A stretch of DNA of 48,612 nt from CAZGOM01 sp964542875 (GTDB taxonomy: Bacteria; Planctomycetota; Phycisphaerae; Phycisphaerales; Phycisphaeraceae), in assembly GCA_964542875.1 (NCBI GenBank), contig CAZIWA010000030.1, positions 1 to 48,612 of the forward strand. The letters are read 5' to 3'. The notes below the pieces were generated by a model that saw only the letters and a program-made list of their open reading frames with translations, was not told the DNA's origin and ran no database searches. The position numbers and the translations under genes are program-made. Positions 1 to 8,405 of this stretch are shown one piece after another; within the stretch, counting starts at the first letter, position 1, and each line of letters starts with the position of its first letter.

Positions 1-361
1 CGGCGATCTTGTCGCCGAAGGAATCGAGCATTTCGGGGGAGGGGCCGATGAACTTAATGCCGGCTTCGCGACAAGCCCGGCCAAAGGCGGGGTTTTCCGA
101 GAGGAAGCCGTAGCCGGGGTGGATCATCGTCACGCCGGTGCGCTTGGCGATCTCAATGATGCTGGCGATGTCCAGGTAGGCCTGCACAGGGCCTTTGCCC
201 TTGCCGACCTGGTAAGCCTCGTCGGCTTTGAACCGATGGAGAGCGAAGCGGTCTTCATGGCTATAGATGGCCACGGTCTTGATGCCAAGCTCAGTGGCGG
301 CACGGAAGACACGGATGGCGATTTCGCTACGGTTGGCGACGAGAAGCTTGTGCTGCTGCAT
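1..361 (-). CDS. pyc: Pyruvate carboxylase, N-terminal biotin carboxylase part (cut by window edge)
   Basis: Only the first 120 codons are in the window; the gene runs off the left edge. The protein starts MQQHKLLVANRSEIAIRVFR, the usual opening of biotin carboxylase domains, and continues with the conserved HPGYGFLSEN segment near residue 85. The stretch GPVQAYLDI near residue 58 resembles pyruvate carboxylase more than acetyl-CoA carboxylase AccC, so the likely role is ATP-dependent carboxylation of pyruvate to oxaloacetate for anaplerosis in the cytoplasm. The ATG at 359-361 is chosen because it gives the exact family N-terminus. The ATP-grasp, carboxyltransferase and biotinyl domains are outside the window, so an AccC-like or propionyl-CoA carboxylase subunit cannot be fully excluded. 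Confidence 0.85.
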   Translation of the reverse strand, partial: MQQHKLLVANRSEIAIRVFRAATELGIKTVAIYSHEDRFALHRFKADEAYQVGKGKGPVQAYLDIASIIEIAKRTGVTMIHPGYGFLSENPAFGRACREAGIKFIGPSPEMLDSFGDKIA

Positions 362-463
362 AGGGGGGACAGTTTAATGAAAAAGGAGGGGGATTTCTAA
401 TTTGGGCGGGGGAATTTGGGCTTGATGGGCTGCAAAGCGGGGTAGAAAGCCTGGTGAGGACAG

Positions 464-570
464 TTTTTTAACAGGATTCACAAGATTTGCAGGATTTACA
501 CGGGGGAGGAAGGAGGCGGATTTTTTGACCGGGATTGAGAGGATTGAGAATGATTAAGAGGATTTTGAAG
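464..570. repeat. Dispersed AGGATT-type intergenic repeat, copy 1
   Basis: A low-complexity stretch built on repeated AGGATT and GATTTACA-like words (AACAGGATTCACAAGATT, then GCAGGATTTACAC, then several GGATTGAGA words). A second copy with the same core (AACACGATTTACAGGATT) lies near 48100. The gap 362-866 otherwise holds only the zinc-ribbon remnant described separately. No function is evident; such intergenic words are typical of mobile or slipped non-coding repeats. Confidence 0.5.
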
Positions 571-610
571 AAGCATTTAGAAACAGCCTTTAGACAGGAG
601 CCAAGAGCTG

Positions 611-793
611 TTATGGCAGGGGTTTGCCGCATTCGGGGCAGGTGGTGCTTGAGATTTGGAGAGTGCCGGTGAGGTTGTAGCTGCTGCAGGAGGGGCACAG
701 GGGCGGAGAAGCGGTCAGGCGGGCGAGGCGGCGGTGGCGGGGGAAAGAGATGGCGAGGGGTTCCCGGAAGAGTCTTACGGATATGGATTGATC
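611..793 (-). pseudogene. Zinc-ribbon fragment or tiny zinc-ribbon protein without a clear start
   Basis: Read on the minus strand, this stretch stays open between the stop at 794-796 and the stop at 611-613 and ends with a CPSCSSYN...CPECGKPLP zinc ribbon: two CxxC knuckles 18 residues apart. Small CxxC-CPEC ribbons are common in planctomycete proteins. No ATG or GTG occurs in the open part and no ribosome-binding site is visible. It is therefore either the C-terminal remnant of a larger protein, or a tiny protein using a rare start. The region is bordered by repeats, which fits decay. Confidence 0.35.
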
Positions 794-866
794 TTAGGCT
801 GGGGGACGAAGGGGAGGAGTGGGTGCGGGGTTGCTCAACAGTGACGGGTATCGAATGGCTGATTGA

Positions 867-1238
867 TCAGGCTTGTTTATGCGGCCCGGCGATCTGAAAC
901 TTATTGCCTTCGGGATCGTGGCCGTCGGAGGCTTCCATGGGAGGCCAGATGTGGTGGACGCCCATCTTCACTTTGTTGGCGATGAGATAGTCGCGGGCCT
1001 GACCGACATCGTCGACGGCGAAGACGATTTTGTTTTTGTTGCCCGAGGCGGAACCGGGGCTGCCGGATTTGTGGAGGCAAATCTTAAAAGGGCCGGCGTC
1101 AAGCTCGACCCATTCGTTCAGGGGGTAGGTTGGGTTGGGGATGATTTTGAGGCCCATGACGTCCGTGTAGAACGCGGTCATGGTCTTCATGTCCTTGCAG
1201 AAGTAAATGATGTGCTTGAGGTTGAATTTCGGAGGCAT
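867..1238 (-). CDS. VOC-superfamily (glyoxalase/bleomycin-resistance fold) protein
   Basis: A 123-residue single-domain protein starting MPPKFNLKHIIYFCKDMKTM. It has the betaalphabetabetabeta pattern of the vicinal-oxygen-chelate superfamily: an opening IIYFCKDMKTMTAFYTDVMGLK helix-strand unit, KIVFAVDDVGQARDYL in the middle, and an ending DGHDPEGNKFQI that carries the usual DPEGN motif and C-terminal strand. Members bind a divalent metal and act as isomerases, dioxygenases or resistance proteins; the substrate cannot be told from sequence. The ATG at 1236-1238 is preferred over the longer reading to 1349, because the fold begins there and the extra upstream residues are low-complexity. It is divergent from the YfhO-like gene. 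Confidence 0.75.
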   Translation of the reverse strand: MPPKFNLKHIIYFCKDMKTMTAFYTDVMGLKIIPNPTYPLNEWVELDAGPFKICLHKSGSPGSASGNKNKIVFAVDDVGQARDYLIANKVKMGVHHIWPPMEASDGHDPEGNKFQIAGPHKQA

Positions 1239-1248
1239 GGGAGATTCC

Positions 1249-1300
1249 GGAAGAAAGGTGTACGGTAAAAGGTACAAGGGATCAGGCAGAGAAGGAAGGG
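1249..1300. repeat. Intergenic repeat AAAGGTACAAGGGAT, copy 1
   Basis: Contains AAAAGGTACAAGGGATCAGG followed by CAGAG. The same block (AAAGGTACAAGGGAT, then AAAAGGCAGAG) recurs at about 5769-5813 after an unrelated gene, so it is a dispersed non-coding repeat and not part of the VOC gene. It lies in the divergent VOC/YfhO interval. Confidence 0.5.
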
Positions 1301-1349
1301 ATGCTGGGCTTTGGCATCTAAATGGGTTGTTTTTTGACGTATAGGGCAT

Positions 1350-3836
1350 ATGGCGGCGAGGGTTATAATCCCGATGATGGGTTTTGAATCAGGAAGGCAA
1401 TTCATCAAACGCGGGCGGTTGCTGCGGTGGTGTTTGCTTATTTTGGGGATTCTTGCGCCGCAGGTGTGGATGATTTCGGGGTCGCTCACCGGTGAGAAGG
1501 TGATGCTGCCATTGGACAGTTTCGTGTCGTATTACCCGGCGTTTTATCCGGAGGCGAGTCAGGAGGAGAGGCAGGCGGTGGGGCCGCCTCGCTGGCCCAA
1601 TGGGGTGGATGCGATTTTGTTCAATGAGCCGTTTCGACGGTACGCGGTGGGTGAACTGCATGCGGGGCGGCTGCCGACGTGGAATCCATACAACTACGCG
1701 GGCGCGCCGTTTATCGGCAATGGTCAGTCGGCGGTGTTTTCGCCTTACCGGTTGATTGAATACCTGTCGATGGACCCGGTGGTGCTGGCGTGGTCGCAAC
1801 TGGCCAAGGCGCTGGTGGCCGGGCTGGGGATGTACTTTTTTCTGCGGCGGGGGCTTGGGTTGTCATGGCAGGCGGCGACGGCGGGCGCGTGGCTGTACCC
1901 GCTGACGGGGTACATGACGCTTTGGAACGGGATGTCCCTGGCGGCGGGGGCGACGTGGCTGGGGTGGGTGCTGGGTGCAACGGAACTGGCGATGAGACGT
2001 CCGGGGGTGAAATGGCCTGTGGCTTTGGGGGTGTTTGTCTGCTTTACGTTTCTGGCGGGGCATCCGCAGATCGCCGGACATACGTTGATGATGTCGGTGG
2101 GGTATGCCGTGGCGCGGGCGGGAATGCAGTGGTGGCGCGGCGGGAAGGTGGTTGTGGTCGCGCAGCGCCTGAGCCGGTGTGGGGCGGGATGGCTGCTGGG
2201 GTTGTGCCTGGCGGCGCCACAACTGCTGACGCAGGCGTTGTACACGGTGGATACAGCCCGGTTTGCGCTGCGCGCGGGCGGGACGGTGGAACGGCAAGGA
2301 CAAGGGCCGTGGGCGCTCATGCAGGTGGTGCAGCCGTGGATCGCGGGGGATATTTCGTCTTCTTCAATCTATTTACTGACGAGTAACCGGCAGGAAAGCG
2401 GGGCGGGAGGGTACGCGGGCCTGCTGGCGTTGTTTGTGCTGGCGCCGCTGGCGTGGCGGATGAAAAGGTGGCGCGGGCAGGCCTTCATCTGGGCGTGCGT
2501 GGCGGTGCTGGGCGTGAGCGCGGTGGCCGGGCTGCCTGTGCTGGAAAAGCTGGTGACGGCGGGGCCGCTGGGGATGCTTTCGGGGAATCGGATGGCGTGT
2601 CTGACCGCCTTTGCCCTGGTGGTGCTGGCAGGGCTGGGGGTGAATGCGCTGGTCCGGCCGACCGGCGGCCAGGCGGGGGCAAGTCGGCTGTGGATGCTGT
2701 GGCCGGGTGCGGCGCTGGCGCTGGTGCTGTTCCTGGGTATGCAGATGGAACACCTGCGGGAACGGATGGGGCCGGGCGTGGCTGCGCTTACGCAGGGATC
2801 AACCCAAGAGCATGTGGAGCGGGTGACGCTTTACCTGGAGGCGTGGTTTCAAGGTCAATTCCTGGTGACGATCGGGCTGCTGCTGGCGAGTGCGTGCCTG
2901 TATGGCGTATTGGCGCGGCCCGGCGCGGGGATGGGTTTTAAGCGCGCAATGGTTTGGGTGGTGGTGGTGCTGAGCGTGGGGGAGATGACCTATATGGCTT
3001 ACCCGGCCTTTGCGCAGGTGGACCGGCGCTGGTATCCGGACTCGCCGAAACTGGTGGAGCGGATCAAAGAGCTGGGGCCGGGGCGGATCGTGGGCTTAGA
3101 CACGCTGGTGCCGAATGTGAACCTGTGGTGGCGGCTGGAATCCGTGATGGGGTACGACGCGCTGGACCCGGCGGCGATGACGACGCTGATCCGGAGCGCG
3201 ACGGACAAGCCTGCCAGCCAGAAATATGCGGCGCTGCTGGCTTTTGAGCCCAGCGGCCGGATGGGGGTGCTGCGGGCGTTGAATGTGGAGTATCTGGCTG
3301 CATCAGGTGAATTGCTGGGGCTGGGCCCGCCTGTGCTGCGGGCGGAACGCTTTTATGTCTACAGGGTTCCCGGGGCCATGGCGCGGGTGTATGTTCCAAG
3401 GCAGGTGCGGACGATCAAGGACCCGGGCCAGGTGCTGGCGATGATGAACCAGCCGGGGTTTGACCCTGGCGCGCTGGGCCTGGTGGAAGGCTCGGGCGAT
3501 CTGGCCTTTGAGAACATCACCGGAGATGCCAAGGTTCTGCCGGGCGAGCCGGGGCATGTGACTGTTTCGGTGGAGATGCATACGCCCGGGATGGTGGTGC
3601 TGGCGGATGCATACGCGGCGGGCTGGGAAGCGACGTACAACGGCAAGCCGGTGACGATCGCGAAAGCCAACTATGCGCTTAAAGGCGTGGTGGTGCCCGC
3701 GGGGAAGGGGACGCTGGAGTTTTCGTATCGGCCGCCTGGGTTTAAGTGGGGGCTGGTGATCATGGCCGGCGCGGTGGTGGCTGTGCTGGCGGCGGCGCTG
3801 GGAAATGCACGCGCCAAGCGGGCCGAGCGGGCTTAA
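1350..3836 (+). CDS. YfhO-type polytopic membrane protein (putative glycosyl/lipid transferase-like)
   Basis: An 828-residue inner-membrane protein. A first membrane helix at about residues 25-45 is followed by the exported MLPLDSFVSYYPAFYPE loop seen in YfhO and related GT-C-like proteins, then about ten further hydrophobic segments to residue 550. A soluble domain follows, and a terminal helix lies near residues 800-820. The C-terminal beta domain (YAAGWEATYNGKPV...ANYALKGVVVPAG) is the classic YfhO signature. Bacillus YfhO is linked to glycosylation of cell-envelope polymers; the substrate here is unknown. The start at 1350 is uncertain; ATG 1374 or 1377 is equally plausible and no strong Shine-Dalgarno sequence marks either. 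The next gene follows 46 bases later. Confidence 0.75.
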   Translation: MAARVIIPMMGFESGRQFIKRGRLLRWCLLILGILAPQVWMISGSLTGEKVMLPLDSFVSYYPAFYPEASQEERQAVGPPRWPNGVDAILFNEPFRRYAVGELHAGRLPTWNPYNYAGAPFIGNGQSAVFSPYRLIEYLSMDPVVLAWSQLAKALVAGLGMYFFLRRGLGLSWQAATAGAWLYPLTGYMTLWNGMSLAAGATWLGWVLGATELAMRRPGVKWPVALGVFVCFTFLAGHPQIAGHTLMMSVGYAVARAGMQWWRGGKVVVVAQRLSRCGAGWLLGLCLAAPQLLTQALYTVDTARFALRAGGTVERQGQGPWALMQVVQPWIAGDISSSSIYLLTSNRQESGAGGYAGLLALFVLAPLAWRMKRWRGQAFIWACVAVLGVSAVAGLPVLEKLVTAGPLGMLSGNRMACLTAFALVVLAGLGVNALVRPTGGQAGASRLWMLWPGAALALVLFLGMQMEHLRERMGPGVAALTQGSTQEHVERVTLYLEAWFQGQFLVTIGLLLASACLYGVLARPGAGMGFKRAMVWVVVVLSVGEMTYMAYPAFAQVDRRWYPDSPKLVERIKELGPGRIVGLDTLVPNVNLWWRLESVMGYDALDPAAMTTLIRSATDKPASQKYAALLAFEPSGRMGVLRALNVEYLAASGELLGLGPPVLRAERFYVYRVPGAMARVYVPRQVRTIKDPGQVLAMMNQPGFDPGALGLVEGSGDLAFENITGDAKVLPGEPGHVTVSVEMHTPGMVVLADAYAAGWEATYNGKPVTIAKANYALKGVVVPAGKGTLEFSYRPPGFKWGLVIMAGAVVAVLAAALGNARAKRAERA

Positions 3837-3882
3837 GATAAGCGGTGGGACACACGTCCGGAATTTCTCCAAAGGACAATCG

Positions 3883-4869
3883 ATGGAAACGCGACGGGTT
3901 GGCAGCAGCGGGCTGGTGGTGCCGGTGATCACGCTGGGATTGATGGTGCGTGATTGCCGGCCGGGCGAGGCGTTTGAGTCGGTCCGGGAGACGATTGTCC
4001 GGGCTGCCGAGTTGGGGGTGACGAGCATCGACCTGGCGACGGGGTACGGCGGCGGCGCGGTGGAAACCGCAGTGGGCGCGGTGCTGAGAGAGACGCCTTC
4101 GCTTAAGCGCGAAGGGCTGGTGCTGGCGACCAAGGCGGGATGGGCGGATGGGTCCCGCAGGATGCTGGTGGGGTCACTGGAACGCAGCCTCACGCAGCTT
4201 GGGGTGGATCATGTGGACCTCTATTACCACCACGCGCCAGACGCTGCGACGCCGTACGAAGAAACCGTGAGCGCGATGGAGCAGCTCATCAAACAAGGCA
4301 AGACACGGTACGTGGGGATCTCCAACTATTCACCGGCGGAGACGGTACGCATCGCGCCGATGATGAAGCAAGCGGGGATCGGTTTTGTGGCCCACCAATG
4401 CAACTACAACATGCTTAATCGCTGGGTGGAAGACGGCTTATTAAGCGTGCTGCCTGCACTGGGAATGAGCGCGGTGTTCTTCAGCGTGGTGAACCAGGGG
4501 GTGTTGTCCGACCAGACGCTGGACTGCCTGAAGCCCGGGAGCCGGGCGGAGCGGTCGTTGAATGCAATCGTAAAAGGCGTGCCCACGGGCGAGCCGGCAT
4601 ACGGGCGATACAAAGAGGGAGATGTGAAAGAGCAAGTGTTTGGGATGCTCAAAGCGCTGTCTACAATCGCCAGGGAACGCGGACAAACGCTGTCGCAACT
4701 TGCGATTGCATGGACGCTTAGGCATCAAGCGGGTGCGACGGCACTGGTGGGTGCGTCAAGCGCGAGGCAGATCGAAGAGGCTGCCCAAGCGACGAAGAAA
4801 CTGTCGTTCACCCTGGAGGAGCTGGTGAAGATCAATGCGATTTTGCCTGCAAGATTCGGGATGCTTTAA
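3883..4869 (+). CDS. Aldo/keto reductase
   Basis: A 328-residue NAD(P)H-dependent oxidoreductase of the aldo/keto reductase superfamily. The catalytic tetrad can be read: Asp and Tyr in SIDLATGYG (about residue 47), Lys in LATKAGW, and His in YYHHAPD. The late LVGASSARQIEEA segment is the usual nucleotide-binding end of the barrel. The ATG at 3883 is preceded by AAAGGA at the right distance; the longer reading from 3805 overlaps the YfhO-like gene and lacks homology-like sequence. Such enzymes reduce aldehydes or sugar ketones in the cytoplasm; the true substrate is not predictable. It probably shares a transcript with the preceding gene. Confidence 0.85.
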   Translation: METRRVGSSGLVVPVITLGLMVRDCRPGEAFESVRETIVRAAELGVTSIDLATGYGGGAVETAVGAVLRETPSLKREGLVLATKAGWADGSRRMLVGSLERSLTQLGVDHVDLYYHHAPDAATPYEETVSAMEQLIKQGKTRYVGISNYSPAETVRIAPMMKQAGIGFVAHQCNYNMLNRWVEDGLLSVLPALGMSAVFFSVVNQGVLSDQTLDCLKPGSRAERSLNAIVKGVPTGEPAYGRYKEGDVKEQVFGMLKALSTIARERGQTLSQLAIAWTLRHQAGATALVGASSARQIEEAAQATKKLSFTLEELVKINAILPARFGML

Positions 4870-5063
4870 CAGATTTTTTGCTGGGAATGCCGGCGATGGG
4901 GCTATGATGAGTTGAGGTGAGAGTGTCGGCGGCCCCAAGCCGGGCTGCTGGGTGAGAAAAGCCTGAGTCAAATCCTAAGCACTTTTAAGCACGCGCCGAG
5001 GCAAGGAAGCTTCTGCCTGGGCTGTGGTCACTTTTATGGGCTTGTGATTTTGGGAGACAAGGC

Positions 5064-5765
5064 ATGCGACGCAAAGAACTGACTCTCAGATGGCACGCGT
5101 TCTGGCAACGGCTTATGCCTATGTTGATGCCCGGCGGGCGGCCGGCGTGCGCAGGCCCCGCACGTGCGCCCGATGTGGATCGGCTGATGGATGCCTGGGG
5201 TGGGCCGGGCCGGGCGTACCACAATCGTGATCATCTTTCAGCGTGCCTGGCCGTGCTGGACAGGTATCGGCATTTGGCCGACCGGCCGGAACTGGTGGAA
5301 CTTGCGCTGTGGTACCACGATGCGGTGTATGACCCGCGAAGGGCCGACAATGAAGAGGCCAGCGCGGACTGGGCTGTGCGGGACCTTAAACGCGCGGGGC
5401 TGGCGGCTGATGATGTGCTGAGGGTGCGGGCCATGGTGATGGCGACAAGGCATGTGAAAGACGAAGGCCTGGACAACGATACGCAATTGATGCTGGATAT
5501 CGACCTTTCCATCTTGGCGGCGGCAGAGCCGGTGTTTGACGCGTATGAACAGGCGATCCGGCAGGAGTACCGGCATGTGCCGGAGCAGGTTTTTGGCGCC
5601 AAACGGGTGGAAGTGCTCAAACGTTTCGCCGAGCGGGAGCGGATTTTTCATTTGATTTCGGAGTTTGAAGGGCCGGCGCGGGAGAACCTGGTGAGGTCTG
5701 TGGCGAAGCTGGCGCCGGGACGAAGCAATGAGATGAGGCTTGGGGAGCCGAGCGTGACGGGGTGA
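5064..5765 (+). CDS. HD-superfamily metal-dependent hydrolase (COG4339 type)
   Basis: A 233-residue cytoplasmic protein. The metal ligands of an HD phosphohydrolase are visible: YHNRDHL near residue 53, WYHDAVYDP near residue 84 (the HD pair), ATRHV near residue 130 and DIDLSIL near residue 148. This layout fits the family often labelled 'predicted metal-dependent HD superfamily phosphohydrolase'. Reaction and substrate are unknown; nucleotides or phosphoesters are typical. The ATG at 5064 is preceded by GGGAGA. The 194-base gap upstream shows no further gene. An AAAGGTACAAGGGAT repeat follows directly. Confidence 0.8.
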   Translation: MRRKELTLRWHAFWQRLMPMLMPGGRPACAGPARAPDVDRLMDAWGGPGRAYHNRDHLSACLAVLDRYRHLADRPELVELALWYHDAVYDPRRADNEEASADWAVRDLKRAGLAADDVLRVRAMVMATRHVKDEGLDNDTQLMLDIDLSILAAAEPVFDAYEQAIRQEYRHVPEQVFGAKRVEVLKRFAERERIFHLISEFEGPARENLVRSVAKLAPGRSNEMRLGEPSVTG

Positions 5766-5768
5766 GAG

Positions 5769-5813
5769 GTCAGGAAAGGTGAAAGGTACAAGGGATAAGG
5801 TAAAAGGCAGAGA
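5769..5813. repeat. Intergenic repeat AAAGGTACAAGGGAT, copy 2
   Basis: Shares AAAGGTACAAGGGAT and an AAAAGGCAGAG tail with the copy at 1249-1300. Both copies sit at gene ends, outside reading frames. Confidence 0.5.
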
Positions 5814-5840
5814 GAGTTGAATCGTTATTGGTGGTTTGGC

Positions 5841-5960
5841 TTGATTGTGGCGGATGGGCATGACATGATGTTCGCGGGCCAAACAGGTGGCCTTCGGTCC
5901 GCGAAAAGGGTTCAGCCCGCCTTTGTGTTTTTACTGCCCCGGGCGTGTTTGCCCTGGGGC
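5841..5960 (+). promoter_or_regulatory. Putative promoter and 5' leader hairpin of the ankyrin gene
   Basis: TTGATT at 5841-5846 and CATGAT at 5864-5869 are 17 bases apart, a reasonable sigma70-like pair. The leader of about 150 bases then carries a GC hairpin at 5936-5960 (GCCCCGGGC, loop, GCCCTGGGGC). There is no T-tract after it, so it is a leader structure and not an intrinsic terminator. Its role is unknown. Confidence 0.3.
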
Positions 5961-6024
5961 GACATCACCTGACTTCCAGCCCGATACGCGGACAACGGGC
6001 AACACACTGGAAGGAAGGCCTGTC

Positions 6025-8280
6025 ATGTCCAAGTCATCTGTTCGCGTTTTGCCTGTTGGCCCCAGCCTGGATCATCTCAAAAAAGAAGCTAAACGGCTTC
6101 AGGTGGCGCTGAAGGAAAAGCAGCCTCAAACCAAACTTGCCCTGGCCCAACTTCAATTGGCCCGGGACTATGGCTTTTCAAGCTGGCGGGCGCTGAAGGC
6201 GCATGTGGAGGCCAGCGTGGTGACGGAGGAGGCTGCAAAAGCATTTTTGAAGGCCGTGGGCGACGGCGATGCCGCGCTTGTGCGCGCGATGATCCAGAAA
6301 GATAAACGGCTGGTGAATGCGCCGGGGCCGCATCCGTTTTGGGGTGGGTGTCCGCAGGGCCTGCACGTGGCGGTGGAAAAAGGGCATGGCGCGCTATTTG
6401 AATTGCTGCTGGAGGCCGGCGCGGACATTGAGGGGGATAACCGGCAGTATGGATGGTCGCCTTTGTGGCTGGCGGTGCATTGGAAGCGTGATGCGATGGT
6501 GAAGGAACTCATCAGGCGCGGGGCGCGGGTGGGGTTTGTGGAAGCGGTCATGCTGGGGGACGACGCGAAAGTGGAAGCGGAGATTCTCAGAGATCCGAAG
6601 GTGGTGCATGGCGAGATGCCGGGAGGCAAGGGTGCGACGCCGCTGCACTTTGTGAGGACGGTGCGGGCGGCGCGATTGCTGCTGGATGCCGGGGTGCCGG
6701 TGGGCGCGCGGGATGGATATGGGAAGACGGCCGCCGAGGCGGTGGCGGCTCGGGAGCCGATGAATGCCCAACTACTGGCGCTGTTGGAAGGGGCGGGGGC
6801 AAGCGTGCACCCTGGGGTGTATGCATCGATCGGGGATCTGGCGGCGCTCAAAAAAGCGGTGAAGAAAGATCCTGGGCTGCTTAAAGGGGTGTATCCGTTT
6901 GGGACGTTTGAGGTGCCTTTAATCCATATTGCCGTGGAGAAGGGGCATGCAGGGGTGGTGAAGTGGCTGCTGGCGCAAGGGGAAGAAGTGGATCGGGTGA
7001 ATAAACACGGGGCGACACCGCTTCATACGGCGGCGTGGAATGGGCAGGTGGAGATTGCGCGGCTGCTGGTGGCCGGCGGGGCAAACGTGGAGGCGAAGGA
7101 TGGTGAGCATCAGTCGTCCCCTGCGGTGTGGGCGCGCACGTGTGCGAAGATGCTAAACCGGCCGGGGTGCGTGGAGGTGGCGGAGTATCTGGAGGCTTTG
7201 GCGGGCAAGCCCGCTACGCAGGATAAAGGAGGTAAGAAGATGGCGAAGAAAGTGACGATGGCGGATTGGAAGCCGATCATGGATGCGGCGTATGTGGGAG
7301 ATGCGCAGAAGATTAAGAAACTGCTCAAGGAAGGAGCCGACCCGAATGTGCTGAGCACGACGAACCATCGGCACCGCCCGCTTCATCGGGCAGCCGAACG
7401 CAAGAAGACATTTCAACGGACCGAGGCGCATGATGCCGGCGTTCGGGCGCTGCTGGAGGGTGGGGCGGACCCCTCGATGCGCGCGGGGTATGACAGCCTG
7501 ACGGCGCTTGCGCTGGCGGCGACGGGGGAGATTCGCTTTGTGCCGATCCTGATGGAGAAGTTTCGGCCTGACGACATTTTTCACGCCTGCGTACTGGGGG
7601 ACGAAGCACGGGTGAAAGCGATCCTGAAGAAAGCGCCCACACAGGCCCAAGCGGTGGACGAGAACGGGTGGAGCGCGCTGCACTACTGCACAAACTCGGG
7701 GATGTTTTTAAAAGGGAAGAAAGAGGAAGCGGCGCTGGTGGGAATCGCCAGGATGCTGATCGAGAAGGGGGCGGACCCGATGGCGACATATCGATTTGAG
7801 GAGAAGTGGCCGATTCCGCCACTGTATGGATGCTGCGGGAAGCATGACAATCCGAGTGTCGCGCGGGTGCTGTTTGAAGCGGGGGCGACGCCCTACGACA
7901 ACGAGACGGTGTATCACGCGACGGATGAGGAGCATGAGGGGTGTTTGAAGCTGATTGAAGAGTTTGCGGATAAACAGAAGCTGGCGGCTGAGTGCAGCCG
8001 GTGCCTGGTGACGCAATTGCACTGGAACCACCAGCGGGGCATGGCGTGGCTGCTGGCGCATGGGGCGGACCCTACGTGGCCGTCGCCCGAGACGGGTGAG
8101 ACGGCGCTTCACAAGGCGGCGCGCAACGGGGCCAATAAAGAAACGCTCGCGCTGCTGCTGAAGCATGGGGCCAGGGTAGACGCCAAGGACAAAAAGGGTC
8201 AGACGCCGGTGGACCTGGCACGGGCCGCGGGGAAAGCCCGGGTGGTACAGGAGCTGCAGGGCGCCAAGGCCAAGGGATAG
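6025..8280 (+). CDS. Large ankyrin-repeat protein
   Basis: A 751-residue cytoplasmic protein. The first 60 residues (SLDHLKKEAKRLQVALKE...LARDYGFSSWRALKAHVE) are the short helical cap commonly found in front of bacterial ankyrin arrays. About a dozen ankyrin units follow, several canonical: GATPLHTAAWNGQVEIARLL near residue 330 and ETALHKAARNGANKETLALL near residue 695. They are split into two blocks by a lysine-rich linker around residues 395-415 (QDKGGKKMAKK). There is no signal peptide and no enzymatic domain, so a protein-binding role is likely. ATG 6025 is preceded by GGAAGGAAGG. Reading from 5887 would add residues without resemblance to the family. Confidence 0.85.
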   Translation: MSKSSVRVLPVGPSLDHLKKEAKRLQVALKEKQPQTKLALAQLQLARDYGFSSWRALKAHVEASVVTEEAAKAFLKAVGDGDAALVRAMIQKDKRLVNAPGPHPFWGGCPQGLHVAVEKGHGALFELLLEAGADIEGDNRQYGWSPLWLAVHWKRDAMVKELIRRGARVGFVEAVMLGDDAKVEAEILRDPKVVHGEMPGGKGATPLHFVRTVRAARLLLDAGVPVGARDGYGKTAAEAVAAREPMNAQLLALLEGAGASVHPGVYASIGDLAALKKAVKKDPGLLKGVYPFGTFEVPLIHIAVEKGHAGVVKWLLAQGEEVDRVNKHGATPLHTAAWNGQVEIARLLVAGGANVEAKDGEHQSSPAVWARTCAKMLNRPGCVEVAEYLEALAGKPATQDKGGKKMAKKVTMADWKPIMDAAYVGDAQKIKKLLKEGADPNVLSTTNHRHRPLHRAAERKKTFQRTEAHDAGVRALLEGGADPSMRAGYDSLTALALAATGEIRFVPILMEKFRPDDIFHACVLGDEARVKAILKKAPTQAQAVDENGWSALHYCTNSGMFLKGKKEEAALVGIARMLIEKGADPMATYRFEEKWPIPPLYGCCGKHDNPSVARVLFEAGATPYDNETVYHATDEEHEGCLKLIEEFADKQKLAAECSRCLVTQLHWNHQRGMAWLLAHGADPTWPSPETGETALHKAARNGANKETLALLLKHGARVDAKDKKGQTPVDLARAAGKARVVQELQGAKAKG

Positions 8281-8405
8281 CCGAGCGAAAGCGTGGTGGA
8301 TTAGAACAGGCAGGGAGCAACGTGCGAGAATATTTGCCCGGTGGATGTCACATTCCGGTTTGGCCGCCGTCCTATGGGTGTAGGAGCCTCTTTTAGAGAG
8401 TGTTT

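Noticed and set aside
468..698. Minus-strand frame of 76 codons over the first repeat
   Set aside because: It covers low-complexity repeats and antisense of the zinc-ribbon frame; no plausible start or homology.
1334..1369. TTGACG and TATAAT as promoter of the YfhO-like gene
   Set aside because: The two boxes are 24 bases apart, far from the usual 16-18, and the TATAAT lies inside the likely coding start.
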